In this document: positions 34,160 to 43,318 of the stretch, one piece after another
How the letters are laid out: each line of letters opens with the position of its first letter
Position numbering within the stretch: the first letter of the stretch is position 1
Source of the DNA: Lewinellaceae bacterium
GTDB taxonomy: Bacteria; Bacteroidota; Bacteroidia; Chitinophagales; Saprospiraceae
Length of the DNA stretch: 64,000 nt
Assembly (NCBI GenBank): GCA_020636075.1
Contig: JACJYO010000002.1
Location: 310,001-374,000 of the forward strand
Direction of reading: 5' to 3'
Translations under genes and position numbers: made by a program
The notes under the pieces: model-generated
What the model was told of the DNA's origin: nothing
The model's input: only the letters and a program-made list of their open reading frames with translations
Databases searched by the model: none

Positions 34160-36589
34160 ATGTTTAAGAATTACCTGAAACTTGCTCTGCGCAACTTTCT
34201 GCGGTTCAAAGGCTATTCTGTGTTGAATATCCTGGGGTTAGCCGTGGGTATTGCTGCCTGTTTGTTGATCGTCCAACATTTGCGGGATGAATTGCGCTGC
34301 GACCAACAACACCCCCGGTTGGGTGACCTGTATCGCGTAGGGACCAAATTTTCCGTCGGCGACGAAACTACGGAAGGCGCAGTGAGCCCTTCTCCCCTAG
34401 CCCGCACGCTGGTACAGGATTATCCTGAAGTAGAAGCTGCTGCGCGCCTGTTTAACGCGCCAATGGTAGATAAGTACCTGATCAAGTTTGAGGGGAAATC
34501 TTATTTCGAACAAAAGGGGCATCTCGTTGACAGCACATTTTTCCGTTTGCTGAAATTTGATTTTGTGCAGGGCTCTCCCCAACACGCGTTGGATGAACCC
34601 AATACCGTGGTACTCACGACCCCATTGGCGCGAAAAATATTCGGTTCGGCAGATCCCATGCACCAAACCATACAACTTAGTGACCCATTCGGCGCCTATG
34701 ATTTCAAAGTCACCGGTGTGATCGACCCGAATACCTACCGTTCGCATATTGACGGAAATTTTTATCTCAACAGCCGGAGCACCGCTTCCGGCCAGCGGTT
34801 TTACGACCTCCAGGAGTGGGCCGGGAACAATCTGTATTACACTTACATTCGTCTGCGTGAAGGCGCTGACCCAAAAGCCCTGGAGGCAAAATTGCCAGCC
34901 CTGGTGGAAGCAAAAGCCGGAGAACGCCTGCGCGATCTGGGTTTTAAAAAAAGCCATTTTTTGGAGCCGGTCAGTGATATCTACCTGCATTCCAAACTTT
35001 CGTACCCGGTTGGCCCCACCGGCAACATTTCGATGATTTATATTTTCAGCGCAATTGCGCTGTTTATCCTGATCATCGCCTGTATCAATTTCATGAACCT
35101 GGCAACGGCAAAAGCCACCATCCGTGCCCGGGAAGTTGGGGTGCGCAAGGTCGTTGGCGCTAGCCGTCAAATGCTGATCCAGCAATTTTTAAGTGAGTCC
35201 CTGGTTTTTTCGGTGGCCGCGGTTTTACTGGCAATTGCCGGCGCCAAACTGCTGCTCCCCTGGTTCAATGAACTGGCTGGCAAGCAACTCCACCTGGCAC
35301 TGTTTGAAGATCCGGTGTTACTTGCCTGGATCGTCGGAATCGCCCTGTTTACTGCTTTGCTGGCGGGAAGTTATCCGGCTTTGTATCTTTCCCGGTTCAG
35401 TCCTGTGAGTATTTTCCGGGGCAAATTGGGCGACAAATTCTCTGCCCGGCAGGTACGGCGCGCGTTGGTCGTCTTGCAGTTTGTGGTGTCTATTGGCCTA
35501 ATCCAGGGAATCCTGGTCATTCAACAACAACTCAATTTTATTCAGAGCAAGGACCTGGGTTTTGAAAAAGACGCTCGACTGGTGGTGCAGTTGAATACTT
35601 CCGGTGCCGTGGAAAAATACCCTGCATTACGACAAGAGTTTGTCAAACAATCCGGTGTGCTAACCGCAGGTGGCTCCACAGCCATCCCCGGCGGGCCAAA
35701 CATTCAGGATATGCTGTTTTATGGCGAAGGAAAATCTGCCGAAGAAAACACCCATTCGTATGTACATTACGTAGATCCCGGTTATCTGAAAACGATGCAG
35801 TTCAGACTGCTGGCCGGACGGCTGTTTGACGAAGGGCACCCAACCGATTCGGTAGATGCAGCGGTTATTTCCGAATCGCTGATGCGCGGACTGGGCTATA
35901 CACTTGAAAATGCCGTTGGACACAAGTTTTTCTGGAATTGGGATGGTACGGTGCATACCCAAAATATTGTCGGTGTTATAGGCGATTTTCATGCAGCTTC
36001 CCTGCGCGATGCCATGGATGCACACACCTTTTTCTGCACAAGTGGCGAGGAGTTCACTTACCTGGTGGCCGGTATTTCAACAGAAAACCTGCGCCCGCTG
36101 ATTGGCTCCTTAGAGGCATCCTGGAAACGGGTCAATCCCGGAGAACCTTTTGAGTATTATTTTTTGGATGAAAAACTACAGCAGGCCTACCTGGCGGACC
36201 AACGAACCTCCGGCCTGATCACAGCATTCACCATCCTGGCATTGTTTATTTCCTGTCTGGGGCTGTTCGGCCTGGCGGCGTTTGCGGCAGAAAGCCGGAC
36301 CAAGGAAATCGGCGTGCGCAAAGTCCTTGGCGCCTCGATCGGCAATATTGTATCCCTGTTGTCGAAAGATTTCATTCTGCTGGTGCTTTTCGCCATGTTA
36401 ATTGCTACACCAATTGCCTGGTATTTCATGCGTAGTTGGCTGCAGGAGTTTCACTATCATGTGAATATGCCCTGGTGGGCCTTTGCCCTTGCCGGCGTCG
36501 TGGCGATACTCGTCACGTTTGTTACCGTGAGCGGGCAAAGTCTGAAAGCGGCGTTGACCAATCCGGTGAAAAGTTTGCGCTCGGAGTAA
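34160..36589 (+). CDS. FtsX/MacB-type ABC permease, copy 7
   Basis: This 809-residue double-domain permease begins MFKNYLKLALRNFLRFKGYS. Coupling motifs are REVGVRKVVGASRQMLIQQF (near residue 322) and KEIGVRKVLGASIGNIVSLL (near 713); the C-terminus is NPVKSLRSE. It follows the orphan periplasmic-domain gene by 41 bp and belongs to the second permease run, probably under the sigma54 promoter at 33139. No ATPase gene is adjacent, so the subunit at 13190 or 51833 must supply energy. Confidence 0.88.
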   Translation: MFKNYLKLALRNFLRFKGYSVLNILGLAVGIAACLLIVQHLRDELRCDQQHPRLGDLYRVGTKFSVGDETTEGAVSPSPLARTLVQDYPEVEAAARLFNAPMVDKYLIKFEGKSYFEQKGHLVDSTFFRLLKFDFVQGSPQHALDEPNTVVLTTPLARKIFGSADPMHQTIQLSDPFGAYDFKVTGVIDPNTYRSHIDGNFYLNSRSTASGQRFYDLQEWAGNNLYYTYIRLREGADPKALEAKLPALVEAKAGERLRDLGFKKSHFLEPVSDIYLHSKLSYPVGPTGNISMIYIFSAIALFILIIACINFMNLATAKATIRAREVGVRKVVGASRQMLIQQFLSESLVFSVAAVLLAIAGAKLLLPWFNELAGKQLHLALFEDPVLLAWIVGIALFTALLAGSYPALYLSRFSPVSIFRGKLGDKFSARQVRRALVVLQFVVSIGLIQGILVIQQQLNFIQSKDLGFEKDARLVVQLNTSGAVEKYPALRQEFVKQSGVLTAGGSTAIPGGPNIQDMLFYGEGKSAEENTHSYVHYVDPGYLKTMQFRLLAGRLFDEGHPTDSVDAAVISESLMRGLGYTLENAVGHKFFWNWDGTVHTQNIVGVIGDFHAASLRDAMDAHTFFCTSGEEFTYLVAGISTENLRPLIGSLEASWKRVNPGEPFEYYFLDEKLQQAYLADQRTSGLITAFTILALFISCLGLFGLAAFAAESRTKEIGVRKVLGASIGNIVSLLSKDFILLVLFAMLIATPIAWYFMRSWLQEFHYHVNMPWWAFALAGVVAILVTFVTVSGQSLKAALTNPVKSLRSE

Positions 36590-36603
36590 GGTTCTTTTTA
36601 CAA

Positions 36604-36619
36604 TGGGCCTACCGTTGCA
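36604..36619 (+). promoter_or_regulatory. possible sigma54 promoter before permease copy 8
   Basis: TGGGCCTACCGTTGCA has TGG and TTGCA at the correct sigma54 spacing, 14 bp after the end of copy 7. The predicted start site is near 36630, 29 bp before the next ATG. No upstream dyad of the kind seen at the other four sites is visible, so the call is weak. Confidence 0.35.
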
Positions 36620-36658
36620 GACAATCAACTTCAATACGCTCCAAACCCATTCTAAGTT

Positions 36659-39115
36659 ATGTGGCGAAACTACCTAACCATCGCTCTGCGAAATTTGCAA
36701 AAACGCCGGGGCTTCAGTCTGCTGAATATTTTCGGCCTTGCACTCGGCATGTGCGCCTGCTTGCTGATCCTGCAATATGTGGCTTTTGAACGCAGCTACG
36801 ATACGTTTCATCCATTTGGAAAGGATATTTACCGCCTCCGGTTGGACGCGTATCAGGAAGGGCGCCTGGCCTGGCAGTCGGCGACCTCTTATCCGGCATT
36901 TGCACCTACGATGAAGCGCGAGCTTCCGGAAGTTGTGGAAGCCTGCCGCTTGCATGATGTGGAATTTGTTATGACCAATCCGGCCAACAATATCAAGTTT
37001 GCCGAAACAAAGGGCTACTATGCCGACCCGGCTTTTTTGAAAATGTTTGCAGTAGCCCTGCTTTCCGGTAATCCGGAAACGGCATTGACCGGACCTGATA
37101 AAATTCTGCTTTCGGAAAATACTGCGCGGCGCTACTTCGGGCGCACTGATGTACTGGGCGAACAGTTGCTAATCAAAGACCCGAATTTCACGCAGACGTA
37201 TGAAGTTGCCGGGGTTTTTAAAAATTATCCGGCAAACTCACATTTGGCTATTGACTATCTGGTATCCTATGGAACCCTGGCTAAAATTGTTGCACAAATT
37301 TGGGGCGACACCACCAACGCTACCGAAACGGCTTGGGGATGGTACGATTTCTACACCTTCCTGCAATTACAAGAGGGCACCGATGTTGAAGCCTTTAAAC
37401 AGAAATTTCCGGCATTCGTAGACAAGTACCCCAATGCAACGTACATCGAACGAAAGATCAATGCGCGCAACGATATTGACATCATTCCGCTGAAGGACAT
37501 CCACTTGTATTCCAACGTGAATCAGGAAGCTGAAGTGAACGGCGACGGACGGGCCGTGTCGGTGCTTTTGCTGGTTGCCTTTTTTATTTTGGCGATAGCC
37601 TGGATTAATTATGTCAATCTGTCAACGGCCCGCTCGATTGAACGCGGACGTGAAGTAGGCGTTCGCAAAGTTCTGGGCGCCCGGTGGGGCCAACTGCTCC
37701 GCCAGTTTTTGGTGGAAAGTTTGCTGCTCAACGGCATTGCATTTGTACTGGCCCTCGTAGCAGCCAACCTGGCGCTACCCTTCTTTCAGAAGTTTACGGG
37801 AAAAGCCATTCCCAGTGACTTTTTATATCAACCGCAATTCTGGTTGCTGGCCTTGGGCGTACTGACACTTGGCTCAATCTTCTCCGGATTGTACCCGGCA
37901 TTTGTATTGGCCGCATTTCGACCTGTTTCGGTTTTAAAAGGTGCATTGAAACATACGACAGGGGGGATTTCCTTGCGCAAAGGCCTGATCATTTTCCAGT
38001 TCACAGCTACTATTGCCCTTATAACCGGAACACTGATTGTTTTCCGGCAAATCCAGTTTATGCGCAGCCAGGATCTCGGTTTGAACATTGAACAAACTCT
38101 GGTAGTACACGGCGCGCAAACCATCGTCGACAGTCTGTATGAAGACCGTTTTGAGCCGTTCCGAAACCAGGCGCTGGCAATACCCGGGGTGCAAAATTTC
38201 ACCGCATCTTCCAGCGTGCCCGGCGACGAAATATACTGGACCAATGGCGTCCGCGTAGTCGGCCAGGGGGAGCAAGCGCCGATGTACACCCTCTTCAATA
38301 TTGGTGTTGATGCGCATTTTATGGATGCGTATAGTTTGAAACTTGTGGCTGGGCGGACTTTTTCAAACGAATTCGGCATTGATAAGGAACACAAGTCGCT
38401 GTTGATCAATGAAACCGCTGCGCGATCCATTGGCTTTGCCAAACCGGTCGACGCGCTAAACCACCGCATCCGCCGCGGGCGGGATACGCTCACGATCGTG
38501 GGTATTACAAGCGATTTTCACCACCAGGGTTTGCAGAAGGCTATTAATCCTGTGGCTTTTCTGTTTTACCCGGACCGGCGCAATTATTACTCGTTGAAGA
38601 TCAATGCGGAAAACCCGCAAAATACCGTAGCCGCTGTGCAACAACTTTGGTCATCCAGTTTCCCGGATGACCCCTTTGAGTATTTTTTCCTCGACGATTT
38701 TTTCAATCAACAATATCAGGCCGATGTACAATTCGGGCGTGTTTTCAGCCTGTTCGCCATGCTGGCTATCATCGTTGCCTGCCTGGGTCTGTTGGGCCTG
38801 GCAAGTTATCAGATCGTTCAGCGCACCAAGGAAATTGGCATTCGTAAAGTACTCGGTGCTTCCACCGGAGGCTTGGTCCGGTTGTTATCGAGCGACTTTT
38901 TATTGTTGGTAGTCCTGGCTATCCTGATTGCATCGCCGATTGCCTGGTGGGCCATGTCGAAATGGCTGGCCGGCTTTGCCTACCGGGTTGATATCGAATG
39001 GTGGATTTTTGCTGTAGCCGGTCTTTTGGCGGTGATGGTGGCCTTTGCCACGGTAAGTGTGCAAAGTATGCGGGCAGCATTGTCCAATCCATTGGAGGCA
39101 TTGCGTTCGGAGTGA
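36659..39115 (+). CDS. FtsX/MacB-type ABC permease, copy 8
   Basis: This 818-residue double-domain permease begins MWRNYLTIALRNLQKRRGFS. Coupling motifs are REVGVRKVLGARWGQLLRQF (near residue 328) and KEIGIRKVLGASTGGLVRLL (near 722); the C-terminus is NPLEALRSE. It is the last permease of the island. A palindromic repeat starting 6 bp after the stop codon probably ends the transcript. Confidence 0.88.
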   Translation: MWRNYLTIALRNLQKRRGFSLLNIFGLALGMCACLLILQYVAFERSYDTFHPFGKDIYRLRLDAYQEGRLAWQSATSYPAFAPTMKRELPEVVEACRLHDVEFVMTNPANNIKFAETKGYYADPAFLKMFAVALLSGNPETALTGPDKILLSENTARRYFGRTDVLGEQLLIKDPNFTQTYEVAGVFKNYPANSHLAIDYLVSYGTLAKIVAQIWGDTTNATETAWGWYDFYTFLQLQEGTDVEAFKQKFPAFVDKYPNATYIERKINARNDIDIIPLKDIHLYSNVNQEAEVNGDGRAVSVLLLVAFFILAIAWINYVNLSTARSIERGREVGVRKVLGARWGQLLRQFLVESLLLNGIAFVLALVAANLALPFFQKFTGKAIPSDFLYQPQFWLLALGVLTLGSIFSGLYPAFVLAAFRPVSVLKGALKHTTGGISLRKGLIIFQFTATIALITGTLIVFRQIQFMRSQDLGLNIEQTLVVHGAQTIVDSLYEDRFEPFRNQALAIPGVQNFTASSSVPGDEIYWTNGVRVVGQGEQAPMYTLFNIGVDAHFMDAYSLKLVAGRTFSNEFGIDKEHKSLLINETAARSIGFAKPVDALNHRIRRGRDTLTIVGITSDFHHQGLQKAINPVAFLFYPDRRNYYSLKINAENPQNTVAAVQQLWSSSFPDDPFEYFFLDDFFNQQYQADVQFGRVFSLFAMLAIIVACLGLLGLASYQIVQRTKEIGIRKVLGASTGGLVRLLSSDFLLLVVLAILIASPIAWWAMSKWLAGFAYRVDIEWWIFAVAGLLAVMVAFATVSVQSMRAALSNPLEALRSE

Positions 39116-39120
39116 GTTTT

Positions 39121-39201
39121 TTCACCACGGAGACATGGAGTACACGGAGATTGATTTCCTCTGAATAAGATTCTCCGTGTACTCCATGCCTCCGTGGTGA
39201 A
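39121..39201. repeat. CCACGGAG-type palindromic repeat A
   Basis: Arms of 30 bp (39121-39150 and 39172-39201) pair with a single mismatch around a 21-bp loop. The arm carries CACCACGGAGACATGG and TACACGGAGA. It lies between permease copy 8 and the next gene, in a position where a transcription terminator or mRNA stabiliser would act. Related elements occur at 43061, 45864 and 47810. Confidence 0.9.
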
Positions 39202-39235
39202 TCCACAAGCAATTCAAATTTTAAGTTATAAAACA

Positions 39236-39688
39236 ATGACATTCAAAAACACGACGCTCCTTTTCATGTTGGCCGCAGCCGGTATATTGCCGTTAACTGC
39301 CCAAACAACAGACTCCGATTCCAAAGCCGTAGAACGCACCCTGCTCAATTACGTGGAAGGGTTTTATGAAGGCGACACCACTAAACTTATCGCCGCATTT
39401 TTACCGGAAATGAACAAGTTTGGTTACTGGAAAGACGATAAATCCGGAGCATACAGCGGCAGTGCCATGACGTACCGCGAGGCGCTGGATTTTGCCATAC
39501 GTGTGCAAGAGAAAAAACGGTTCGCCAAACCGGATGCACCAAAAGTTGTGGAGGTTTTTGAGGTGCAAGACCAAACGGCATCCGGAAAAGTGACCGCTTA
39601 CTGGGGTACGGACTATATTTTGCTGGGTAAATACGATGGCGTGTGGAAAATCGTGCATGTGCTTTGGCAGGGACCGCTGAAATCGTAA
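39236..39688 (+). CDS. secreted NTF2/lumazine-binding-like protein
   Basis: This 150-residue protein has a signal peptide (LLFMLAAAGILPLTAQ). The mature part begins AVERTLLNYVEGFYEGDTTKL, a helix typical of SnoaL/NTF2-like folds and of the family annotated as putative lumazine-binding. It continues with strands ending WKIVHVLWQGPLK. The fold forms a cone-shaped pocket; catalytic or ligand-binding use cannot be told. The ATG at 39236 is chosen because the signal peptide starts there; an in-frame upstream start at 39194 lies inside the repeat flank. It appears monocistronic. Confidence 0.75.
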   Translation: MTFKNTTLLFMLAAAGILPLTAQTTDSDSKAVERTLLNYVEGFYEGDTTKLIAAFLPEMNKFGYWKDDKSGAYSGSAMTYREALDFAIRVQEKKRFAKPDAPKVVEVFEVQDQTASGKVTAYWGTDYILLGKYDGVWKIVHVLWQGPLKS

Positions 39689-39842
39689 ACCGCTTTTTAA
39701 AACCTGAAAATTACCCAACGCAATTTCCAATCATTCGCTCCAATTTGTTGCAGATCTTGTTTTTGATCCGGCGCTATCAGATTTCAGCATTTACTGATTT
39801 TATTTTGTGAAATAGCGCGTTGGCGACTGCATTTGAAATGGC

Positions 39843-40532
39843 TCATTTGGTGAAGACGGCATCGTCTATCCCCTTATTGATTTTGTAATTGGACAAGCGG
39901 ACATCAATTTGCCCGGTTTTAGGCACCGGTTTGTTCGCTGCTTTCGATGTATTCCGGTTAATGTCCGTTGCCACACCTTTAGGAATCTTAAATTTCTTCA
40001 CATCTACGGTGAATACCATGGCATCGGGCAGGCCGTATTTTTTATGGGCGCCATAGGTATATTCGGTCGTTACAGTGCCGTTGCTGCGTGAAGTGACCTG
40101 TGATTTCAGGATGACCGCATTGTCCGTATCCACCCAGAGTTTGGCCAGGATCAAATCGGCAGTATCGCTCTTGGGTAAAATAGTCAGCTCCTCCGTTTTC
40201 ATATTTTGAATTGTGGCGTTGCCCGTGGAAAGGGCGTTGTAACTTTCCTTTTTGCGCAGCAATTGGGAAATGTCGTTAAAGTCCTGTTTGGGTAAAATGG
40301 CAATGCCGTCGGCCACAATGCGAAATTTATCTTTTTGCTTGAAATAGATAACTGCTTTTACCGGCATCGATTTGATCAATGGTATGTCCGACTTGATTTT
40401 CGCATTCACCGAATAATCCTTTACCCGATCCATTTTGTCTGTGAGTGCACGGATGGTTTTGGTGGCATCCTGTGCAGAAAAAAACGCAGGCGAAAAAAAA
40501 CATACGGACAAGATCAACAACAGCTTATTCAT
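39843..40532 (-). CDS. LolA-like periplasmic protein
   Basis: This 229-residue protein has a signal peptide (LLLILSVCFFSPAFFSAQ). Its mature region resembles LolA-type lipoprotein carriers: an amphipathic start (IRALTDKMDRVKDYSVNAKI), then alternating strands such as AVIYFKQKDKFRIV and a late segment reading YGAHKKYGLPDAMVFTVD. Such proteins form an open half-barrel that carries lipids or lipoprotein acyl chains. Its start overlaps the stop of the ABC-2 permease by 4 bp (ATGA), so carrier, permease and ATPase form one operon. It is probably a special-purpose paralogue rather than the housekeeping LolA. Confidence 0.75.
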   Translation of the reverse strand: MNKLLLILSVCFFSPAFFSAQDATKTIRALTDKMDRVKDYSVNAKIKSDIPLIKSMPVKAVIYFKQKDKFRIVADGIAILPKQDFNDISQLLRKKESYNALSTGNATIQNMKTEELTILPKSDTADLILAKLWVDTDNAVILKSQVTSRSNGTVTTEYTYGAHKKYGLPDAMVFTVDVKKFKIPKGVATDINRNTSKAANKPVPKTGQIDVRLSNYKINKGIDDAVFTK

Positions 40533-41371
40533 GCAGTGATATCTTTTTTGTTAAAGGAGTAAAGTGAAATCCCGATCAGAGCCACATTGTGTACTAATAG
40601 GATTCCGACGGATTTTAGTATGTCTGCTTTGGGAAAAGGCTCTTCAAAAAAACTGCGCCAGGCCGCCATGTGGGTAGTGAAAAGATATGGCCGCACATGA
40701 TCGAAGATTCGCACATCCAGGGTTCCAATAATGGTGAACAAAATAATGATGGCCATCGTGGTCACAATTGGCCCAATCGAATTACTGGTAAAGCAAGACA
40801 GGCAAATTGACAGCGAACTTACCGTGAGCAATGCCAAAAAGGCCACGGTAAATCCTCCGATGTAGCGCCAATTGACATCCGGTTTTTGCAGAATGATCAG
40901 GCCATCGCTGTTGAGCACCATCAAATCCCCGGAGCCGAACATGACTTTCCCCAGGACTACCGACATAAAACCCAGCCAAACGATGATGCAAAGCGTGTAC
41001 ACACCGCCAGCAATAAATTTGGACAGCAATAAATGCGTCCGTGAGATCGGCTTGGTGAGCAGCATGCGGATAGTGCCCGAGGCTGCTTCGCCGGAAACAA
41101 GATCACCCGTAACCAACGCCACCAGCAGCGGGATGTGAATGATCAACATCTGGAGGATGATGAAGGCGACCAGGTTGCCGTTGAGAATGTTTCCCTGAAA
41201 CGAAAGGGTTTGTTCAAACGAAGCCGTCACAAAGGAGATGAAGGACATGCCGTCTGCTTTCAATGCAAGCAGGATCACCCCAACCAATACCGTTATGGCG
41301 CCCAAACCCAGGTAACTGCGCGGCTTGGCTGCTATTTTTATAAACTCGTTATAGGTGCTCAGAAACAACAT
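40529..41371 (-). CDS. ABC-2-type transporter permease
   Basis: This 280-residue membrane protein with six predicted helices follows the ABC-2 pattern. It opens with a short cytoplasmic helix (MLFLSTYNEFIKIAAKPRSY). Further on is SGEAASGTIRMLLTKPISRTHLLLS, split here by the typical conserved E-x-x-x-G-T-x-x-x-L-L-T-x-P-I-S-R motif of this family. I chose the ATG at 41371, which overlaps the ATPase gene by 23 bp; an in-frame extension to 41614 lies within the ATPase gene in another frame. It pairs with the ATPase at 41349-42287 and the LolA-like protein behind it. Confidence 0.85.
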   Translation of the reverse strand: MLFLSTYNEFIKIAAKPRSYLGLGAITVLVGVILLALKADGMSFISFVTASFEQTLSFQGNILNGNLVAFIILQMLIIHIPLLVALVTGDLVSGEAASGTIRMLLTKPISRTHLLLSKFIAGGVYTLCIIVWLGFMSVVLGKVMFGSGDLMVLNSDGLIILQKPDVNWRYIGGFTVAFLALLTVSSLSICLSCFTSNSIGPIVTTMAIIILFTIIGTLDVRIFDHVRPYLFTTHMAAWRSFFEEPFPKADILKSVGILLVHNVALIGISLYSFNKKDITA

Positions 41372-42287
41372 GGCCGTTGTTGACAATTTTGATAAAATAA
41401 TCTTCGAGTTTGCGTTTGGCTTCGAGGGAATAGACGGCGATGCCGTTTTGAACCAGTGCGGAATTGATGGCTGCAACCTGTTTTTTTGTCGTTGCCAACT
41501 GCAATTGGCCATCAGCGCCGGATGATGCAAGCAACACGCCGGGAAATGTTTTTTCAAGAAAATTCCGCGCCTGTTCCGGGTAGTCAACTTCAATTTGCGC
41601 CACCAGTTCCTCACTGTTCAACAGTTCTCCGACGGCGCCTTCAATCACGGAACGCCCCTTGTTGATGATCACCATTCGGTTGGCAATCAGTTCAATTTCT
41701 GAAAGGTTGTGGGAAGACAGCAGTACCGTTTTGTTGTGTTCATTGCGCAGTCGCAGGATGAGGTTGCGCATGTCAATGATCCCTTGCGGATCAAGGCCGG
41801 TAGTCGGCTCATCGAGAACGATCAGATCGGGATTGTGCAGCAGTGTTTGCGCAATGCCCAGGCGTTGTTTCATCCCGTGCGAAAACCCGGCGACCCGGTC
41901 TTTTTCCCGGCCGTTAAGCCCGACAAAATCGAGCATCGTGTAAATTTCCCTTTTGGTAGCCGGCGCTCCGGAAATACGGGAAAAGATTTCCAGGTTTTTG
42001 AATGCCGACAAGTACTTGTAAAAATCAGGTTTTTCAATAATGCTGCCGGTGCGGGCGAGAATAGCACTGCGGTTGCCGGCGAGTGATTTACCGAAAATCC
42101 GGATGCTGCCGCTGTCGGGTCGAATAAGCGAAAGCATACAGCGGATAGTCGTGCTTTTGCCTGCGCCATTGGGCCCCAGAAAGCCAAATACATCGCCTTT
42201 GTTTACCGTAAAACTGACGTCTTTCAGGGCTTCAAAAGTGCCAAATTTTTTTGTCAGATGTTGAACTTCAATAACTTGCTCACGCAT
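41349..42287 (-). CDS. ABC-2-type transporter ATPase
   Basis: This 312-residue ATPase of the drug/polysaccharide-exporter (CcmA/GldA-like) type shows Walker A GPNGAGKSTT, signature FSHGMKQRLGIAQ, Walker B DLIVLDEPTTGLDPQG and H-loop SSHNLSEIE. A C-terminal extension of about 90 residues follows, as usual for this class. The ATG at 42287 was chosen because the domain starts there (MREQVIEVQHLTKKFG). It is first in an operon with an ABC-2 permease and a LolA-like protein. The substrate is unknown. Confidence 0.9.
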   Translation of the reverse strand: MREQVIEVQHLTKKFGTFEALKDVSFTVNKGDVFGFLGPNGAGKSTTIRCMLSLIRPDSGSIRIFGKSLAGNRSAILARTGSIIEKPDFYKYLSAFKNLEIFSRISGAPATKREIYTMLDFVGLNGREKDRVAGFSHGMKQRLGIAQTLLHNPDLIVLDEPTTGLDPQGIIDMRNLILRLRNEHNKTVLLSSHNLSEIELIANRMVIINKGRSVIEGAVGELLNSEELVAQIEVDYPEQARNFLEKTFPGVLLASSGADGQLQLATTKKQVAAINSALVQNGIAVYSLEAKRKLEDYFIKIVNNGHVVSEHL

Positions 42288-42437
42288 TTCCGGCTGAAGA
42301 GTTGTGGTTGAGCAAGCCGTTACCAAGGTTTGACCCTCCCCGGAAACAGCCATTGCTCAGGACGTTTTTTATGGACTGCGTAACAATGAAAGTCTGTTTT
42401 GGTTGTTTGGTTTGTCTGTCACAGGATACAAGTTTCC

Positions 42438-42504
42438 TTTTTACCGCGAAAGCGCAATGGCGCAAAGTGATAAAATCCGCGTCTTCGCGCCTTTGCGGTA
42501 AAAA
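42438..42504. repeat. imperfect palindromic repeat, ACCGCGAAAGCGC type
   Basis: TTTTTACCGCGAAAGCGC on the left and its imperfect complement ending CTTTGCGGTAAAAA on the right flank a short centre. The ACCGCAAAGGCGCAAAG-like sequence is a dispersed repeat in many environmental genomes (recalled, not searched). It lies in the divergent gap between the ABC-2 ATPase and the GNAT gene. Confidence 0.75.
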
Positions 42505-42540
42505 CCGACATAAAATTTTCAGGAAAAACGACACCCGACG

Positions 42541-43059
42541 ATGTACAACACAACTATTGCCAGCCCTTCGGATATTCCGGAACTCCTGCCGATCATCAAC
42601 AGCGCCTACCGCGGTGAGGTCTCACGGCAAGGCTGGACTACCGAGGCCGATTTTATTGCCGGAGACCTGCGCACCGATGCTGACGATCTGGCGCGATTGA
42701 TGGCACTCCCCGGCGCCGTATTTCTCATTGCCAGGGATGCGGCAGGTGTGATTGGGGGCTGTGTTTTTTTGGAAAAACGCGGTGCGCGCTTGTACCTGGG
42801 CATGTTATCTGTCCCACCACAATTGCAGGGGCATGGAATTGGAAAGTTACTCCTGCAAGGTGCGGAATTGCATGCCCGGCAAACTGGTTGTCAGGCTGTA
42901 TTTATGCGGGTAATTTCACTTCGCGTGGAACTAATTGACTGGTATGTGCGACACGGTTACCAAAACACTGGAGAGACTGAACCTTTTGAGTCGCCGGAGA
43001 AATTTGGTGTGCCGGTGCAGCCTTTGGAATTTGTTATCCTGGAGAAAATTTTGACTTGA
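42541..43059 (+). CDS. GNAT-family N-acetyltransferase
   Basis: This 172-residue acetyltransferase shows the acetyl-CoA-binding motif A, LYLGMLSVPPQLQGHGIGKL, with Q-x-x-G-x-G at about residues 98-103. A C-terminal segment WYVRHGYQNTGE is typical of motif B. It transfers an acetyl group from acetyl-CoA to an amine, but the acceptor cannot be predicted. The ATG at 42541 gives the normal family length. It is a single gene followed by a large composite repeat. Confidence 0.85.
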   Translation: MYNTTIASPSDIPELLPIINSAYRGEVSRQGWTTEADFIAGDLRTDADDLARLMALPGAVFLIARDAAGVIGGCVFLEKRGARLYLGMLSVPPQLQGHGIGKLLLQGAELHARQTGCQAVFMRVISLRVELIDWYVRHGYQNTGETEPFESPEKFGVPVQPLEFVILEKILT

Positions 43060-43060
43060 A

Positions 43061-43241
43061 TCTTTTTTACCACGGAGGCACGGAGGACACGGAGAGATCG
43101 CCTTCGGCGATGTTTTTTTTGACAGGATTTACATGATTTTACAGGCCCTGCATGTTTAATCTTGTTGTATGCTGCAAATTCAGTCTGATATTGTACGCTG
43201 CCGAAAGCAGCAAATTTCCGTGCCCCTCGTGGTAAAAAAGA
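43061..43241. repeat. composite CCACGGAG-type repeat B
   Basis: The left end TCTTTTTTACCACGGAGG (43061) and the right end, the imperfect complement around 43217-43241, frame 181 bp. Between them lie a further GGACACGGAG unit, a hairpin with a T-run (43097-43120), and GACAGGATTTACATGATTTT (43121-43140), which recurs inverted at 47925-47949. It looks like a non-coding mobile or dispersed repeat, possibly a degenerate miniature element. Confidence 0.72.
43097..43120 (+). terminator. rho-independent terminator after the GNAT gene
   Basis: ATCGCC and GGCGAT form a six-base-pair stem with a TTC loop, followed by G and eight T. It lies 37 bp after the acetyltransferase stop codon, within repeat B. 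Confidence 0.7.
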
Positions 43242-43318
43242 AGACTTTGGCAGGTGTTTATCAAAATTGCAGCGTTACTCCTATCAAACTTGTATTTCTC
43301 GAAACACATTAACCTCCC

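Noticed and set aside
34397..35185. Open frame of 262 codons on the minus strand inside permease copy 7
   Set aside because: It is a shadow of the permease coding strand; similar shadows at 37828-38493 and 51797-52582 were discarded for the same reason.
43061..43241. Repeat B considered as a CRISPR remnant
   Set aside because: The units are inverted, not direct, no regular spacers exist, and no cas gene is nearby.
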